Assembly: GCA_035629175.1 (NCBI GenBank)
Contig: DASPIL010000007.1
Location: 1 to 46,948 of the forward strand
Direction of reading: 5' to 3'
Length of the DNA: 46,948 nucleotides
Source of the DNA: Verrucomicrobiia bacterium
GTDB taxonomy: Bacteria; Verrucomicrobiota; Verrucomicrobiia; Limisphaerales; DASXHY01
How positions within the stretch are numbered: position 1 is the stretch's first letter; every line of letters begins with the position of its first letter. The notes under the pieces were generated by a model. That model was not told the DNA's origin. It saw only the letters and a program-made list of their open reading frames with translations, and made no database searches. Shown piece by piece: positions 1 through 7,906 of the stretch. The translations under genes and the position numbers were made by a program.

Positions 1-120
1 GTCCAGATTCGGAGACGATTTCGCTCCCCTCTCTCCAACTTTCTCCCCGCTCGTGCCTCACGGGCGAGAGGTTCAAGCGGTTTACAGATCGCAGTGATCT
101 CACCCACTTTTAATCACACC
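1..120. repeat. 120-bp direct repeat, copy 1
   Basis: Bases 1-120 recur at 341-460 with only two substitutions (positions 93 and 110 of the unit), a period of 340 bp. The copy starts at the window edge, so it may extend further left. The unit holds a small hairpin (GCTCGTG, loop CCT, CACGGGC). Its right end, TAATCAC, forms the left arm of a larger inverted repeat. No convincing coding frame is present. Function unknown; it may be a segmental duplication or a dispersed intergenic element. Confidence 0.9.
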
Positions 121-150
121 GCGGCGGAGGGTGATTAAACGTGGGTGATC
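96..150. repeat. Long inverted repeat (arms 96-120 and 129-150)
   Basis: The left arm (CACCCACTTTTAATCACACC, 101-120) is nearly the reverse complement of 129-150 (GGGTGATTAAACGTGGGTG), separated by about 8 bases. Only copy 1 of the direct repeat has the right arm. In copy 2 the sequence after the left arm is different. The structure could be a transcription terminator for a gene left of the window, or an element end; there is no T-tract. Confidence 0.75.
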
Positions 151-171
151 AAACTCGGTTGATTTTAAACT

Positions 172-203
172 CCCCCTCTTCCGAGCGAAGCCGGAGGAGG
201 GGG
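172..203. repeat. Strong GC-rich hairpin in intergenic DNA
   Basis: CCCCCTCTTCCG (172-183) pairs with CGGAGGAGGGGG (192-203) across an 8-base loop; 11 pairs are Watson-Crick and one is G-T. It is followed by more G-rich sequence (to about 215). It lies between the two direct-repeat copies. The rest of 121-340 shows nothing recognisable as a gene. Confidence 0.7.
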
Positions 204-340
204 CGGGGGGAGGAGGCACTCGCCTCGTAAACAGCAGGCATCCTTCTTCATCTCTGCTATCTCTGATTCCTCCTGTTAAACGCCTTTGCGGAGGCCGAGC
301 TGCGTCCAATCCTTAACAGGACCTCGCAGAGGGAGCAAAG

Positions 341-460
341 GTCCAGATTCGGAGACGATTTCGCTCCCCTCTCTCCAACTTTCTCCCCGCTCGTGCCTCA
401 CGGGCGAGAGGTTCAAGCGGTTTACAGATCGCGGTGATCTCACCCACTTCTAATCACACC
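341..460. repeat. 120-bp direct repeat, copy 2
   Basis: Matches bases 1-120 at 118 of 120 positions. It ends where the leader of the SRP RNA begins (521) and lacks the right arm of the inverted repeat seen after copy 1. The two copies may have arisen by a local tandem duplication of a 340-bp unit, with the promoter-proximal end of the SRP gene replacing the rest of the second unit. Any SRP RNA promoter must lie in or just after this copy. Confidence 0.9.
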
Positions 461-520
461 GGGGCGGGCGGGAGCAGGAATTGTCCTTGAAGCGCACTCC
501 CGGCTGCCGCAAATTCCCAC

Positions 521-616
521 CTGCCAGGGCCCATGGAATGCGGACTTACAAACCCCGCCAGGGCCGGAAGGCAGCAACGGTAGTCTGCTCTGCATCTGCC
601 GTGGTCACCCTGGCAC
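521..616 (+). ncRNA. ffs: Signal recognition particle RNA, small bacterial type (4.5S)
   Basis: RNA of the signal recognition particle, which binds Ffh and targets nascent membrane and secreted proteins. The highly conserved apical part is plainly visible at 557-580 (CCAGGGCCGGAAGGCAGCAA), with the GGAA tetraloop region and asymmetric loop. The terminal helix is formed by TGCCAGGG (522-529) with CCCTGGCA (608-615). A second helix follows, CCATGG (531-536) with CCGTGG (599-604). The length of about 96 nt fits the Alu-less bacterial form. It lies 79 bp upstream of dnaX on the same strand, the same neighbourhood as scr-dnaX in many bacteria. The exact ends are inferred from the helix. Confidence 0.93.
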
Positions 617-694
617 TTTAAATTTTCGATTTGTGACTTACGCTGCATGACCGGATCGTTGCGCAAATCATAAATCCGTTGATGTAAATCATAC

Positions 695-2530
695 ATGTCC
701 TCGTATCAGGTCATCGCCCGGAAGTATCGCCCACAGCGGTTTGCAGATGTCGTGGGGCAGGAACACGTCTCCCAGACGCTCGCCCACGCCATCGAACAAA
801 ACCGCATTGCGCACGCCTACCTGTTCTGCGGGCCGCGCGGCACCGGCAAAACCACGCTCGCACGCATCTTCGCCAAGGCCCTGAACTGCACAGGCGGGCC
901 GCGCGCCGACTTCGACGTCAACGACCCCAAATGCGTGGAGATTGCCGAGGGCCGTTCCATGGACGTGCTTGAGATCGACGGCGCGAGCAACAACGGCGTG
1001 GAACAGGTGCGCGAACTGCGCGATACCTGCAAATACGCGCCGGCCTCTTCCAAGTTCAAGATCTACATCATCGACGAAGTTCACATGCTTTCCACGGCGG
1101 CGTTCAACGCCCTGCTGAAAACGCTTGAAGAGCCGCCTGCTCACGTGAAGTTCATGTTTGCCACCACCGATCCCGAAAAGGTGTTGCCAACCATTCTTTC
1201 TCGCTGCCAGCGCTTCGATCTGCGGCGCATCCCGGCATCGTTGATCGTTCAGCAACTCTCCAAGATCGCGAAGGAAGAGAAGGTGCAGATCACGCCTGCA
1301 GCGCTGCACGCGATTGCCCGCGGGGCCGACGGCGGCATGCGGGACGCCGAATCCACCCTCGACCAGTTGATCAGTTTCTGCGGCGACAGCATTGAGGAAG
1401 CGGATGTGCTGTCCATGTTCGGCCTGACGGCCCAGGGCCAGTTGATCGAACTTTCCTGCGCAATGCTGAATGGCGAGGTGGAAAATTCATTGCGCCTGCT
1501 GAACAACCTCGCAAAGGGCGGCAAGGACCTCGGACGCCTTCTATCTGATCTGTTGAACCATTTCCGCAACCTGCTGATTTTCCAGGTTTCAAAAGGCGAC
1601 CTCAATCTGCTTGAAGTCTCCGAGAGTGAAGCCGGGGCGCTGCAGGAACAGTCGGCGCTCGCTTCCGCCGAGGCGCTCACGCGCATCATGGAAGTGCTTA
1701 CCGACACCGAAGGCAGGCTGCGCGATGCTTCGTCGAAAAAAATCCTGCTGGAAGTCGCGTTGCTGAAAGCGATCCAGGCGCGGAATGCGTTGAGCATCGA
1801 TTCCGTCCTCGAGCGGTTGCAGGAGTTGCGCGGCGGGCCGCCAGCCGGTTCACCGCCGCCGCCATTGGCACCCAGCGCTTCGGCTCCCCCTGTGCCCGCG
1901 CGCGCGCAAACCGCTGCGCCTGCAGCGAAGCCCGTGCGAACGGAAGTTGTTTCCATTCCGGCGGCTGCGGCGGCAGAACGACCAAGCTCCGCCGCGTTGG
2001 AGGCTCCTTCTGCAAATACAGCGCCTTCCGCTGAAGACGACCTCGAATTGTTGTGGGCAAAACTGCTCGAGCTTGCAGGCCGCGCAAGTCCGTTCACACG
2101 GACGTACCTATTGGAGGCGCATCCGGTTTCTTTCGTGAAAGGCCTATTCACAATTGGTTTTCCCTCTGCGTGCGAGGATCACATCGCGCTTGTGGACAAC
2201 ACAAAGACGCAGGCGCTGTTGAAGGGCAAGCTCGCGGAACTTGGGCATCCGAACTGCCACGTCCGCTTCGTGAAGGCAGAGCCGTCGCCCGAACGTCAAC
2301 CGGTCATCGTCGCGATGCCGTCCCCCGCCCCTGCGTCCGCTTCACCTTCCCCAAGTCCGGCCAACGCGGCCAAACCGCCCCCGCGCGCCGCATCGCCTTC
2401 AACTCCGGCGAAAGACGCCCCCGCGCCGCCTGTATTCAGCAAGGAGGATTTCAAGAACGATCCGCTGATCCAGAAGGCGCTCGAAATTTTCAAGGGACAG
2501 ATTGTCGACATCCGTCCCGCATCCAGCTAA
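695..2530 (+). CDS. dnaX: DNA polymerase III gamma/tau subunit
   Basis: AAA+ ATPase of the clamp loader that ties the polymerase III cores to the beta-clamp loader. Walker A is GPRGTGKTT (residues 46-54), Walker B is in IIDEVHML, and the SRC motif (ILSRCQRF) follows. Domain III runs to about residue 370. It is followed by Pro/Ala-rich linkers (about 380-440 and 530-580) around a tau-like C-terminal region. At 611 aa it matches full tau. The ATG at 695 is the first in frame and has no clear Shine-Dalgarno. Oddity: the zinc module normally has four cysteines, but only Cys65 and Cys80 remain; the middle CxxC pair is missing. The gene is followed 25 bp later by ybaB. Identification is firm. Confidence 0.97.
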   Translation: MSSYQVIARKYRPQRFADVVGQEHVSQTLAHAIEQNRIAHAYLFCGPRGTGKTTLARIFAKALNCTGGPRADFDVNDPKCVEIAEGRSMDVLEIDGASNNGVEQVRELRDTCKYAPASSKFKIYIIDEVHMLSTAAFNALLKTLEEPPAHVKFMFATTDPEKVLPTILSRCQRFDLRRIPASLIVQQLSKIAKEEKVQITPAALHAIARGADGGMRDAESTLDQLISFCGDSIEEADVLSMFGLTAQGQLIELSCAMLNGEVENSLRLLNNLAKGGKDLGRLLSDLLNHFRNLLIFQVSKGDLNLLEVSESEAGALQEQSALASAEALTRIMEVLTDTEGRLRDASSKKILLEVALLKAIQARNALSIDSVLERLQELRGGPPAGSPPPPLAPSASAPPVPARAQTAAPAAKPVRTEVVSIPAAAAAERPSSAALEAPSANTAPSAEDDLELLWAKLLELAGRASPFTRTYLLEAHPVSFVKGLFTIGFPSACEDHIALVDNTKTQALLKGKLAELGHPNCHVRFVKAEPSPERQPVIVAMPSPAPASASPSPSPANAAKPPPRAASPSTPAKDAPAPPVFSKEDFKNDPLIQKALEIFKGQIVDIRPASS

Positions 2531-2555
2531 GAGAAACACTTTTACAAATCATATC

Positions 2556-2867
2556 ATGTCCAGCATCGGAAAACTCATGAAGCAGGCTGCGCGCATGCAG
2601 CAGCAAATGGAACAGGTCCAGGGCCAGCTCGCTCAACGCACAGTAGAGGCGACGAGCGGGGGCGGCGCGGTGAAGGTCGTCGCGAAATGCGATGGCTCGC
2701 TGGGATCCATCAAAATCGATCCTGCCGCAATCGATCCCAAAGACGCGCAGTTGCTTGAAGACCTGGTCCTGACTGCGGCGAACCAGGCGCTGGCGCAGGC
2801 CCGCGAAATTTCAAATGCAGAAATGGGCAAGGTGACCTCCGGATTCAATCTGCCCGGCATGGGCTGA
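2556..2867 (+). CDS. ybaB: YbaB/EbfC family nucleoid-associated protein
   Basis: Small DNA-binding protein of 103 aa, the usual length of the family, which binds DNA as a dimer and is encoded between dnaX and recR in very many bacteria. The N-terminal helix is rich in Gln and Met (KLMKQAARMQQQMEQVQ). It is followed by the typical EATSGGGAVKVVAKCDG strand region and a C-terminal helix ending in the family-like GFNLPGMG. The ATG at 2556 is preferred over an upstream in-frame start at 2502, because the latter would overlap dnaX and adds residues foreign to the family. Probably co-transcribed with dnaX and recR. Confidence 0.95.
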   Translation: MSSIGKLMKQAARMQQQMEQVQGQLAQRTVEATSGGGAVKVVAKCDGSLGSIKIDPAAIDPKDAQLLEDLVLTAANQALAQAREISNAEMGKVTSGFNLPGMG

Positions 2868-2926
2868 TCCGCCCCCGCCAGGGTTGTTGATTCGCAATCG
2901 CTGCCGTTGCCCGCGAGTTTTCCGCT

Positions 2927-3523
2927 GTGCCCCTTCCCGAGCCCATAACGCGACTGACAGCCGAGCTGAACAAGCTGCCCGGGATTGGACCGCGTTCGGC
3001 CGAGCGCATTGCTCTCCACCTGGTGCAAGCGGATCCAACCGCAGTCCGCCAGCTTGCGGAGCTGTTGGTCCAGGCGCGGGAACGGATTCATCTGTGTCCG
3101 ATCTGCGCCGCCCTTACCGAGAAATCTCCCTGCGATATTTGCAGTGATTCGCGCCGGGACGCTTCGATCGTCTGCGTGGTGGAACAACCCACGGATATTC
3201 TGAGTCTGGAGAAATCCGCGACATATCGCGGGAAGTATCATGTGCTTGGCGGGAAAATCTCGCCGCTCGATGGCGTTGAGCCCGAAGATCTCCGCATCGC
3301 GCAATTGGAGAAGCGCCTCGGTGATGAACCCATCCGCGAGATTGTCATCGCCTTGGGAACCGATGTCGAAGGCGATGCAACGGGATATTACCTTGCGAAG
3401 CGTCTGGGACGGCAAGGCCTGAAGATCACCCGCATTGCACATGGCTTGCCGGCGGGGAGCGGATTGGAATTTGCGGATGAATTGACCCTCAGCCGCGCGC
3501 TCGAAGGCCGGCGGGAAATGTGA
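2927..3523 (+). CDS. recR: Recombination mediator protein RecR
   Basis: RecR works with RecF/RecO to load RecA on gapped single-stranded DNA. The 198-aa protein shows all family parts. The helix-hairpin-helix is LNKLPGIGPRSAERIALHL (residues about 14-32). The C4 zinc finger is CPIC...CDIC (Cys57, 60, 69, 72). A Toprim domain begins near IVCVVEQ, with the conserved ALGTDVEGDATGYYLAKRL stretch. The start is a GTG at 2927; the other candidates nearby do not improve the match. Third gene of the conserved dnaX-ybaB-recR block, 59 bp after ybaB. Length is standard. Confidence 0.97.
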   Translation: MPLPEPITRLTAELNKLPGIGPRSAERIALHLVQADPTAVRQLAELLVQARERIHLCPICAALTEKSPCDICSDSRRDASIVCVVEQPTDILSLEKSATYRGKYHVLGGKISPLDGVEPEDLRIAQLEKRLGDEPIREIVIALGTDVEGDATGYYLAKRLGRQGLKITRIAHGLPAGSGLEFADELTLSRALEGRREM

Positions 3524-3605
3524 ACCGATCCCGGCACAATCCGAGTGCGAGCGTTCTGGCAAAACCGAGAAACCTTGCGCCTCGTCGACAGGCACCCACT
3601 CTCCC

Positions 3606-4223
3606 ATGATTCCCAAAGTTGTCGTTTTCGACCTTGGCAAAGTTCTGCTGGATTTCGATTACGCCGTTGCGGCCCATCGCATCGCGGAGAAGTCCACCGC
3701 GGGCGTGGAGGAATCGCGCTTCTTCATCGACCAATCTCCCCTGCTGCACCGATACGAATGCGGGACGATCACGACGGAGCAGTTCTTCGGCGAAATCTGC
3801 CAGCTTTCTGGATTTACGGGAACGTCGAATGAGTTTGCGGAATTCTTCAGCGACATCTTCGCGCCGATACCTGCAATGATACAGCTGCACGCCGATCTTC
3901 GTGCGGCGGGAATTCCCACCTATATTTTTTCCAACACGAACGACCTGGCGATCATGCATGTGAGGCGGCGGTTTCCGTTCTTCGCAAATTTTGACGGCTA
4001 CATTCTCTCTTACGAGCATGGCGTAATGAAGCCCAATCCGCGGATCTACCGCGCTGTGGAGGAGAAGTCGGGCCATCGCGGACGGGAAATTGCGTATCTC
4101 GACGATCGTGCGGAGAACGTCCTGGGCGGAGCGCAACGCGGATGGAACGCCGTGCTGCACGAGTCGCCCGAGAAATCGCGGCGGGCTTTGCAGGCGCTGG
4201 GGCTGCTGCCGTCCGACGCTTAG
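3606..4223 (+). CDS. HAD-superfamily sugar-phosphatase-like hydrolase (YihX type)
   Basis: A 205-aa haloacid-dehalogenase-type phosphatase. Motif I is VFDLGKVLLDFD with nucleophile Asp9; motif II is IFSNTND; the motif III Lys is in KPNPRIY; motif IV is YLDDRAENV. The second residue after the nucleophile is Gly rather than Asp, as in the YihX (alpha-glucose-1-phosphatase) group, so a small phosphorylated metabolite is the likely substrate; the exact one cannot be read. The ATG at 3606 gives a full HAD N-terminus. It lies 82 bp after recR with no obvious terminator between, so it may be read through from that operon. No signal peptide, hence cytoplasmic. Confidence 0.88.
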   Translation: MIPKVVVFDLGKVLLDFDYAVAAHRIAEKSTAGVEESRFFIDQSPLLHRYECGTITTEQFFGEICQLSGFTGTSNEFAEFFSDIFAPIPAMIQLHADLRAAGIPTYIFSNTNDLAIMHVRRRFPFFANFDGYILSYEHGVMKPNPRIYRAVEEKSGHRGREIAYLDDRAENVLGGAQRGWNAVLHESPEKSRRALQALGLLPSDA

Positions 4224-4490
4224 CGCGGACCTGAGAGCGCCGGAGCGCAGACCTGGAGTCGGCTTGCGACTCGCCGCGCATTCGCGCCCGAACAGCCAAG
4301 TCGGAACGATTCCGTTGAAACAGGGAACAAACCACAAATCGACACAGCGCGGCAGACCGGCAACCAAAACGCGTGCGGTTATTCGTTTGGAAACCTGCAC
4401 GTGAATCGCCAGTTGTCGAGGCAGGCGGGTTCAGGCACTCTGCGGAAACCGATTCGCCGACATCAACGTCAAACAGCCAAACGACCGAAC

Positions 4491-5381
4491 ATGCGTATGA
4501 TCTCCAGCCTCTCGAAAATTTTTATCACGATCGCGACAGCCGGAACCCTGTGCTCGTCGATTGCAGCCGAGCAGAAGATTGTCCTGATCGCGGGCCGTCC
4601 AAGTCACGGGCCGGGCGAGCACGAACATAATGCGGGCGTTCAGCTCTTTAAGAAGTGCCTGGCCAATGTTCCTGGAATCCAGGTGGAAACACATTCCAAC
4701 GGCTGGCCAACGAATGAAAACGCGTTGGAAGGCGCCGCAGCGGTGCTGTTTTATTGCGACGGCGGAGCCGGGCATCCCGCATTGCAAGGCGAGCGACTGC
4801 AGCAACTCGATGCGTTGCGCGCCAAGGGAACGGGATTCCTGTGCGTGCATTACGGAGTCGAACCCACGAAGGAAAAAGGCCAGAAGGAGTTTATCAGCTG
4901 GATCGGCGGGTGTTTTGAAACGCACTGGTCGGTGAATCCGCATTGGGAGCCCGAGTTCAAGAATTTCCCCGTTCATCCCATCACGCGCGGCGTCAAGCCG
5001 TTCCAAATGCGCGATGAATGGTATTACCATATGCGCTTCGCTGAGGACATGAAGGGCGTCACTCCCATCTTGTCAGCAGTGCCTTCCGCAGAAACGTTGA
5101 CCCGGCCCGATGGTCCGCACAGCGGCAATCCACACGTGCGCCAGGCCGTTGAGAAGGGCGAACCCCAGCACGTAGCCTGGGCTTACGAAGAAGGCGGGAA
5201 GCGCGGGTTTGGTTTCACAGGCGGACATTTCCACAAGAACTGGGGCAACGAGAACATGCGCAAGCTGATGCTGAACGCAATACTCTGGGTCGCCAAAGTC
5301 GAAGTGCCTGCCAACGGCGTCGAGTCAACGATCACGGAAGAGGATCTCACCCAGAACCTCGACCAAAAACGGCGTCGCTAA
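4491..5381 (+). CDS. Exported ThuA-like domain protein
   Basis: A 296-aa protein with an N-terminal signal peptide (MRMISSLSKIFITIATAGTL, cleavage near SIAA-EQ) followed by a ThuA-like domain of the class I glutamine amidotransferase-like fold. Family-like segments are KIVLIAGRPSHGPGEHEHNAG, VLFYCDGGAGHP, GFLCVHYGVEP, the HPITRGVKPF block and RGFGFTGGHFHKNW. Such proteins abound in Planctomycetes and Verrucomicrobia, often near sugar catabolism genes; the reaction is unresolved. The ATG at 4491 was chosen because it starts directly at the signal peptide, while an upstream start at 4401 adds 30 charged residues. It converges on the pectate lyase gene with only 9 bp between the stops. Confidence 0.85.
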   Translation: MRMISSLSKIFITIATAGTLCSSIAAEQKIVLIAGRPSHGPGEHEHNAGVQLFKKCLANVPGIQVETHSNGWPTNENALEGAAAVLFYCDGGAGHPALQGERLQQLDALRAKGTGFLCVHYGVEPTKEKGQKEFISWIGGCFETHWSVNPHWEPEFKNFPVHPITRGVKPFQMRDEWYYHMRFAEDMKGVTPILSAVPSAETLTRPDGPHSGNPHVRQAVEKGEPQHVAWAYEEGGKRGFGFTGGHFHKNWGNENMRKLMLNAILWVAKVEVPANGVESTITEEDLTQNLDQKRRR

Positions 5382-5390
5382 GTCCGTTCG

Positions 5391-6917
5391 TCATCCACTG
5401 ATCGTGTCGCGGTTGTTTCCCAGATTCTTGTAATCGATGAATTCCTGTGGATGCGTGCCGTTCAGGAATTCTTCCACGTTCGTGTAACCGTCCTTGTCAC
5501 TGTCGGCCGCATTATCGGCGGGATTGTTCGGATTCAAACCGTGGCTGGTTTCCCAGGCGTCGGGCATGCCATCGCCATCAGCGTCGGCCGGCACGGATGC
5601 GGGTGAAAAGGTGAACTCAGGATAACCGCCCACCTCCTTGGGATCGCTGATGATTCCATCGCGTGTGGCCGTCTTCCCCGTGCGGACCATCTCGGTGACG
5701 CGCTGATCCACGGAATCCCGTTTCGGCAACGTCGCGCCCGCCTTGGCGAGAACCGCCGCATACGCCTCGGCGGCGGGCTGCTGCAGGAGCGGCCAGGCTT
5801 CGAAGGGCGTGTTGACGCGCGCAAGGTCCATCGGCCCGCGCATGCCCTTCCAGTTGTCCTTCGTTACGTCGGGAGCGTTCTCAAAGATGTTGCCCGCGAC
5901 ATACCATTTGCCGGGCCGGGGCGCGGTGGGCGGATACCAATTGCCGGGTTCGAATTCCCTGCCGGGGGAATATTGCTTGCGCTGTTCGATGCGGGCGATC
6001 GTGCTGATCATGTTGGCGTTCGCCGCAGGCCCTGCCTTGTAGTAATTGTTGATCACGTTGATCATCGAGGTCTCGTCGCCGCCGTCCATGGTTCGGTGCC
6101 GCCAGTTGAAGATCACGTTATTGCGAAAATCAAACTCGCCCGACATGCCGATCGAGGGATTTCGCCCCGTGTTGCACGCGAAGAGATTGTGATGGAACGT
6201 CGAATCCTGCCCGCCCCATGTGCCGCCGAAGGCGTGACCCTTGCCGTCCAATGCCTCACTCGAAATGCACCACTGCACAGTGACATTCATCGCCGGCATC
6301 TTTTCACGTTCGCCCGCGGGAACGCTTCGCATATAGCGATAGAGGGAGAGGTTCTCGTCCATGCCCCAGCTTGCCGAACAATGGTCCACAACGATCTGGC
6401 CTTCGGGGTTGCCGCCAATGTTGTCAGAGCCTTGTCCGCCCTCCGGATTTCCGCGCCGAACCCGCAGGTGGCGAATGATGACGTTCCGCGTGTTGATGTT
6501 CAGCGATCCATTGGCGATGCAAATGCCATCGCCGGGCGCGGACTGGCCTGCAATCGTGATGTCGGGATGGTTGATGTCGAGATTGCCCTCGAGGCGAATG
6601 ATTCCGGCGATGCGGAAGATCACGATGCGAGCGCCGCTGGCGTTGATCGCTTCGCGCAGTGTGCCTGGCCCGCTATTGGCGAGATTAGTCACCGCGATCA
6701 CCCGGCCACCCCTGCCGCCTGTGGTGAACATGCCTCCGCCCCACGCTCCAGGAAACGCGGGAATGGCGCTTGTGAGTGTCGGCGGCAGCGGCGGAATTTG
6801 GCCGGCTTCCACGATCGGCGCGGTCTGATCCTGTGCCGGGGCCTGGCCCCAGCAATTGAGCGCCAGCAGAGCGGCGAGGGCCAAAGTGACGGAGAATTTC
6901 GAAACTGTGTTGATCAT
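5391..6917 (-). CDS. Exported pectate lyase-like protein (PL1 fold) with calcium-binding tail
   Basis: A 508-aa secreted right-handed beta-helix lyase expected to cleave pectate or related polyuronides by beta-elimination. There is a signal peptide (to about residue 25, NCWGQA). The catalytic-domain start is FPGAWGGGMFTTGGRGG, followed by TLREAINASG. The helix rungs include IVVDHCSASWGMDENLS, a segment common in Bacteroidetes and Verrucomicrobia polysaccharide lyases, and RNNVIFNW. The C-terminus has thrombospondin-type-3-like calcium repeats (DADGDGMPDAWE, DSDKDGYTNVEEFLNG). A weak AGGG sequence precedes the ATG. It follows the DUF3826 gene by 7 bp on the same strand, so the two probably form an operon. 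The exact substrate is inferred. Confidence 0.9.
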   Translation of the reverse strand: MINTVSKFSVTLALAALLALNCWGQAPAQDQTAPIVEAGQIPPLPPTLTSAIPAFPGAWGGGMFTTGGRGGRVIAVTNLANSGPGTLREAINASGARIVIFRIAGIIRLEGNLDINHPDITIAGQSAPGDGICIANGSLNINTRNVIIRHLRVRRGNPEGGQGSDNIGGNPEGQIVVDHCSASWGMDENLSLYRYMRSVPAGEREKMPAMNVTVQWCISSEALDGKGHAFGGTWGGQDSTFHHNLFACNTGRNPSIGMSGEFDFRNNVIFNWRHRTMDGGDETSMINVINNYYKAGPAANANMISTIARIEQRKQYSPGREFEPGNWYPPTAPRPGKWYVAGNIFENAPDVTKDNWKGMRGPMDLARVNTPFEAWPLLQQPAAEAYAAVLAKAGATLPKRDSVDQRVTEMVRTGKTATRDGIISDPKEVGGYPEFTFSPASVPADADGDGMPDAWETSHGLNPNNPADNAADSDKDGYTNVEEFLNGTHPQEFIDYKNLGNNRDTISG

Positions 6918-6924
6918 TGTTTCC

Positions 6925-7692
6925 CTACTGGACTGTTTTCGCAGCGGGTTGGTTAGTCCCTAATGCAGCGGCTTTCCGGGCATTCGCGGCAGCGACGTAC
7001 GAGCGATACAATTCCTTCCAGTTCCGGCCGTTGCTGTTGAGATACTGCTCCGACTTCGTCTTGTAGATTTCAAAGATTGCAGAAATCTGGTTCATGTTCT
7101 TGTAATCCACGGCCTGTTCGCGCGCCTGCTTGAGAAAGCCGCGGATCGTGGCTTCCTCCTCGGGCTTCAAATCCGGCACGATTGCATGATATCCGCGCAT
7201 CGTGAACTCAACCTTTCCGATGGTGTACTTGTCCAAAATCGCCTCGACCTGTGCCTCGCTCAAGTCTTTGCGCAGGCCGGTCATCAAGGCTTCGTGAACC
7301 GAGCGTGGCATTGCAGAGTTCGCGATCACCTGCCGATCGAGATCCGTCAACTTTGCGCCCGTCGCGGGATTGATCCCGGCAGGAACGGTCGTGAACGGGT
7401 GTTCGTTGTGCCAGTCGCGAATCGTTTTCAAATGGGTGGATACAACCTCCGTGAGGCGCGCTTCGGCGGCGGGATCAGCAAGTTGAAGCGACCCAATCCA
7501 CTCGCGCGCCTTCTTCTCGGCCTCGGCGTCGGATCTGGCGGCTGCTGACACAGTTGGCGCGTTAGTGACCACATTACGTGTCGCAACAACCTGCGCATTA
7601 ACGCCGGGGCTGGTTGTGAACGCGATGGCAAGAAGTGCCGGCGCGAGCCATTGAGGGACGGATTTGCTGCGAGGAGAGGAGCATGGATGCAT
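6925..7692 (-). CDS. Exported DUF3826-like protein
   Basis: A 255-aa protein with an N-terminal signal sequence (SVPQWLAPALLAIAFTTSPG, cleavage near VNAQ). An all-helical region follows, with EKKAREWIGSLQLADPAAEAR, a histidine/tryptophan stretch (IRDWHNEHPF), an EAQVEAILDKYTIGK block and a conserved DYKNMNQISAIFEIYK segment. This resembles DUF3826, a family of unknown function (suspected carbohydrate-related) commonly found next to pectate lyases in Bacteroidetes and Verrucomicrobia, and here it directly precedes one. The ATG at 7692 starts at the signal peptide; an earlier in-frame start would add 85 low-quality residues reaching into the divergent promoter. Family assignment is from memory of the pattern and the neighbourhood. 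Confidence 0.72.
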   Translation of the reverse strand: MHPCSSPRSKSVPQWLAPALLAIAFTTSPGVNAQVVATRNVVTNAPTVSAAARSDAEAEKKAREWIGSLQLADPAAEARLTEVVSTHLKTIRDWHNEHPFTTVPAGINPATGAKLTDLDRQVIANSAMPRSVHEALMTGLRKDLSEAQVEAILDKYTIGKVEFTMRGYHAIVPDLKPEEEATIRGFLKQAREQAVDYKNMNQISAIFEIYKTKSEQYLNSNGRNWKELYRSYVAAANARKAAALGTNQPAAKTVQ

Positions 7693-7744
7693 GACTCGAA
7701 CCTTATCCTTACGCCAAATGATGACAAGCCTTTGTGCACGACGA

Positions 7745-7842
7745 TCTGCGCTACGCGTAGCGCAGACCTCCGAATCTGCTGTGTCGCCCCTATAGCAGCC
7801 TACCGTGGAGGGCAGGACAGGTTTGGTAACCTGCGCTACGTC
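7745..7842. repeat. Palindromic intergenic repeat element, copy A
   Basis: Bases 7745-7766 form a perfect 22-bp palindrome centred on ACGCGT. A third copy of its half (CTGCGCTACG) lies at 7831-7840, preceded by GGTTTGG. Thus 7756-7780 and 7817-7841 are also an imperfect inverted pair. Bases 7791-7840 match 13171-13220 at 38 of 50 positions, with 17 identical in a row (7807-7823). The element sits in the divergent promoter region between the DUF3826 and CE15 genes. It looks like a REP-type dispersed element rather than a regulator site. Confidence 0.75.
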
Positions 7843-7906
7843 AGCCATCGTCAATTGACAACGATTGGCATCCGACCAGACTGACCCCAGTTCACCTGCC
7901 ACGCGC

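Noticed and set aside
100-309. 69-codon reading frame on the minus strand in the repeat region
   Set aside because: It lies across the inverted repeats and hairpin, has no homology pattern and an improbable composition; treated as non-coding.
1736-1742. A7 run in dnaX as a possible frameshift site for a gamma subunit
   Set aside because: The run falls at about residue 348, inside the conserved domain III, not after it, and no strong downstream hairpin with an adjacent stop could be seen. The gene reads in one frame to full tau length.
1249-2151. 300-codon minus-strand frame opposite dnaX
   Set aside because: Alanine/serine-rich shadow of a clear plus-strand gene; no domain pattern.
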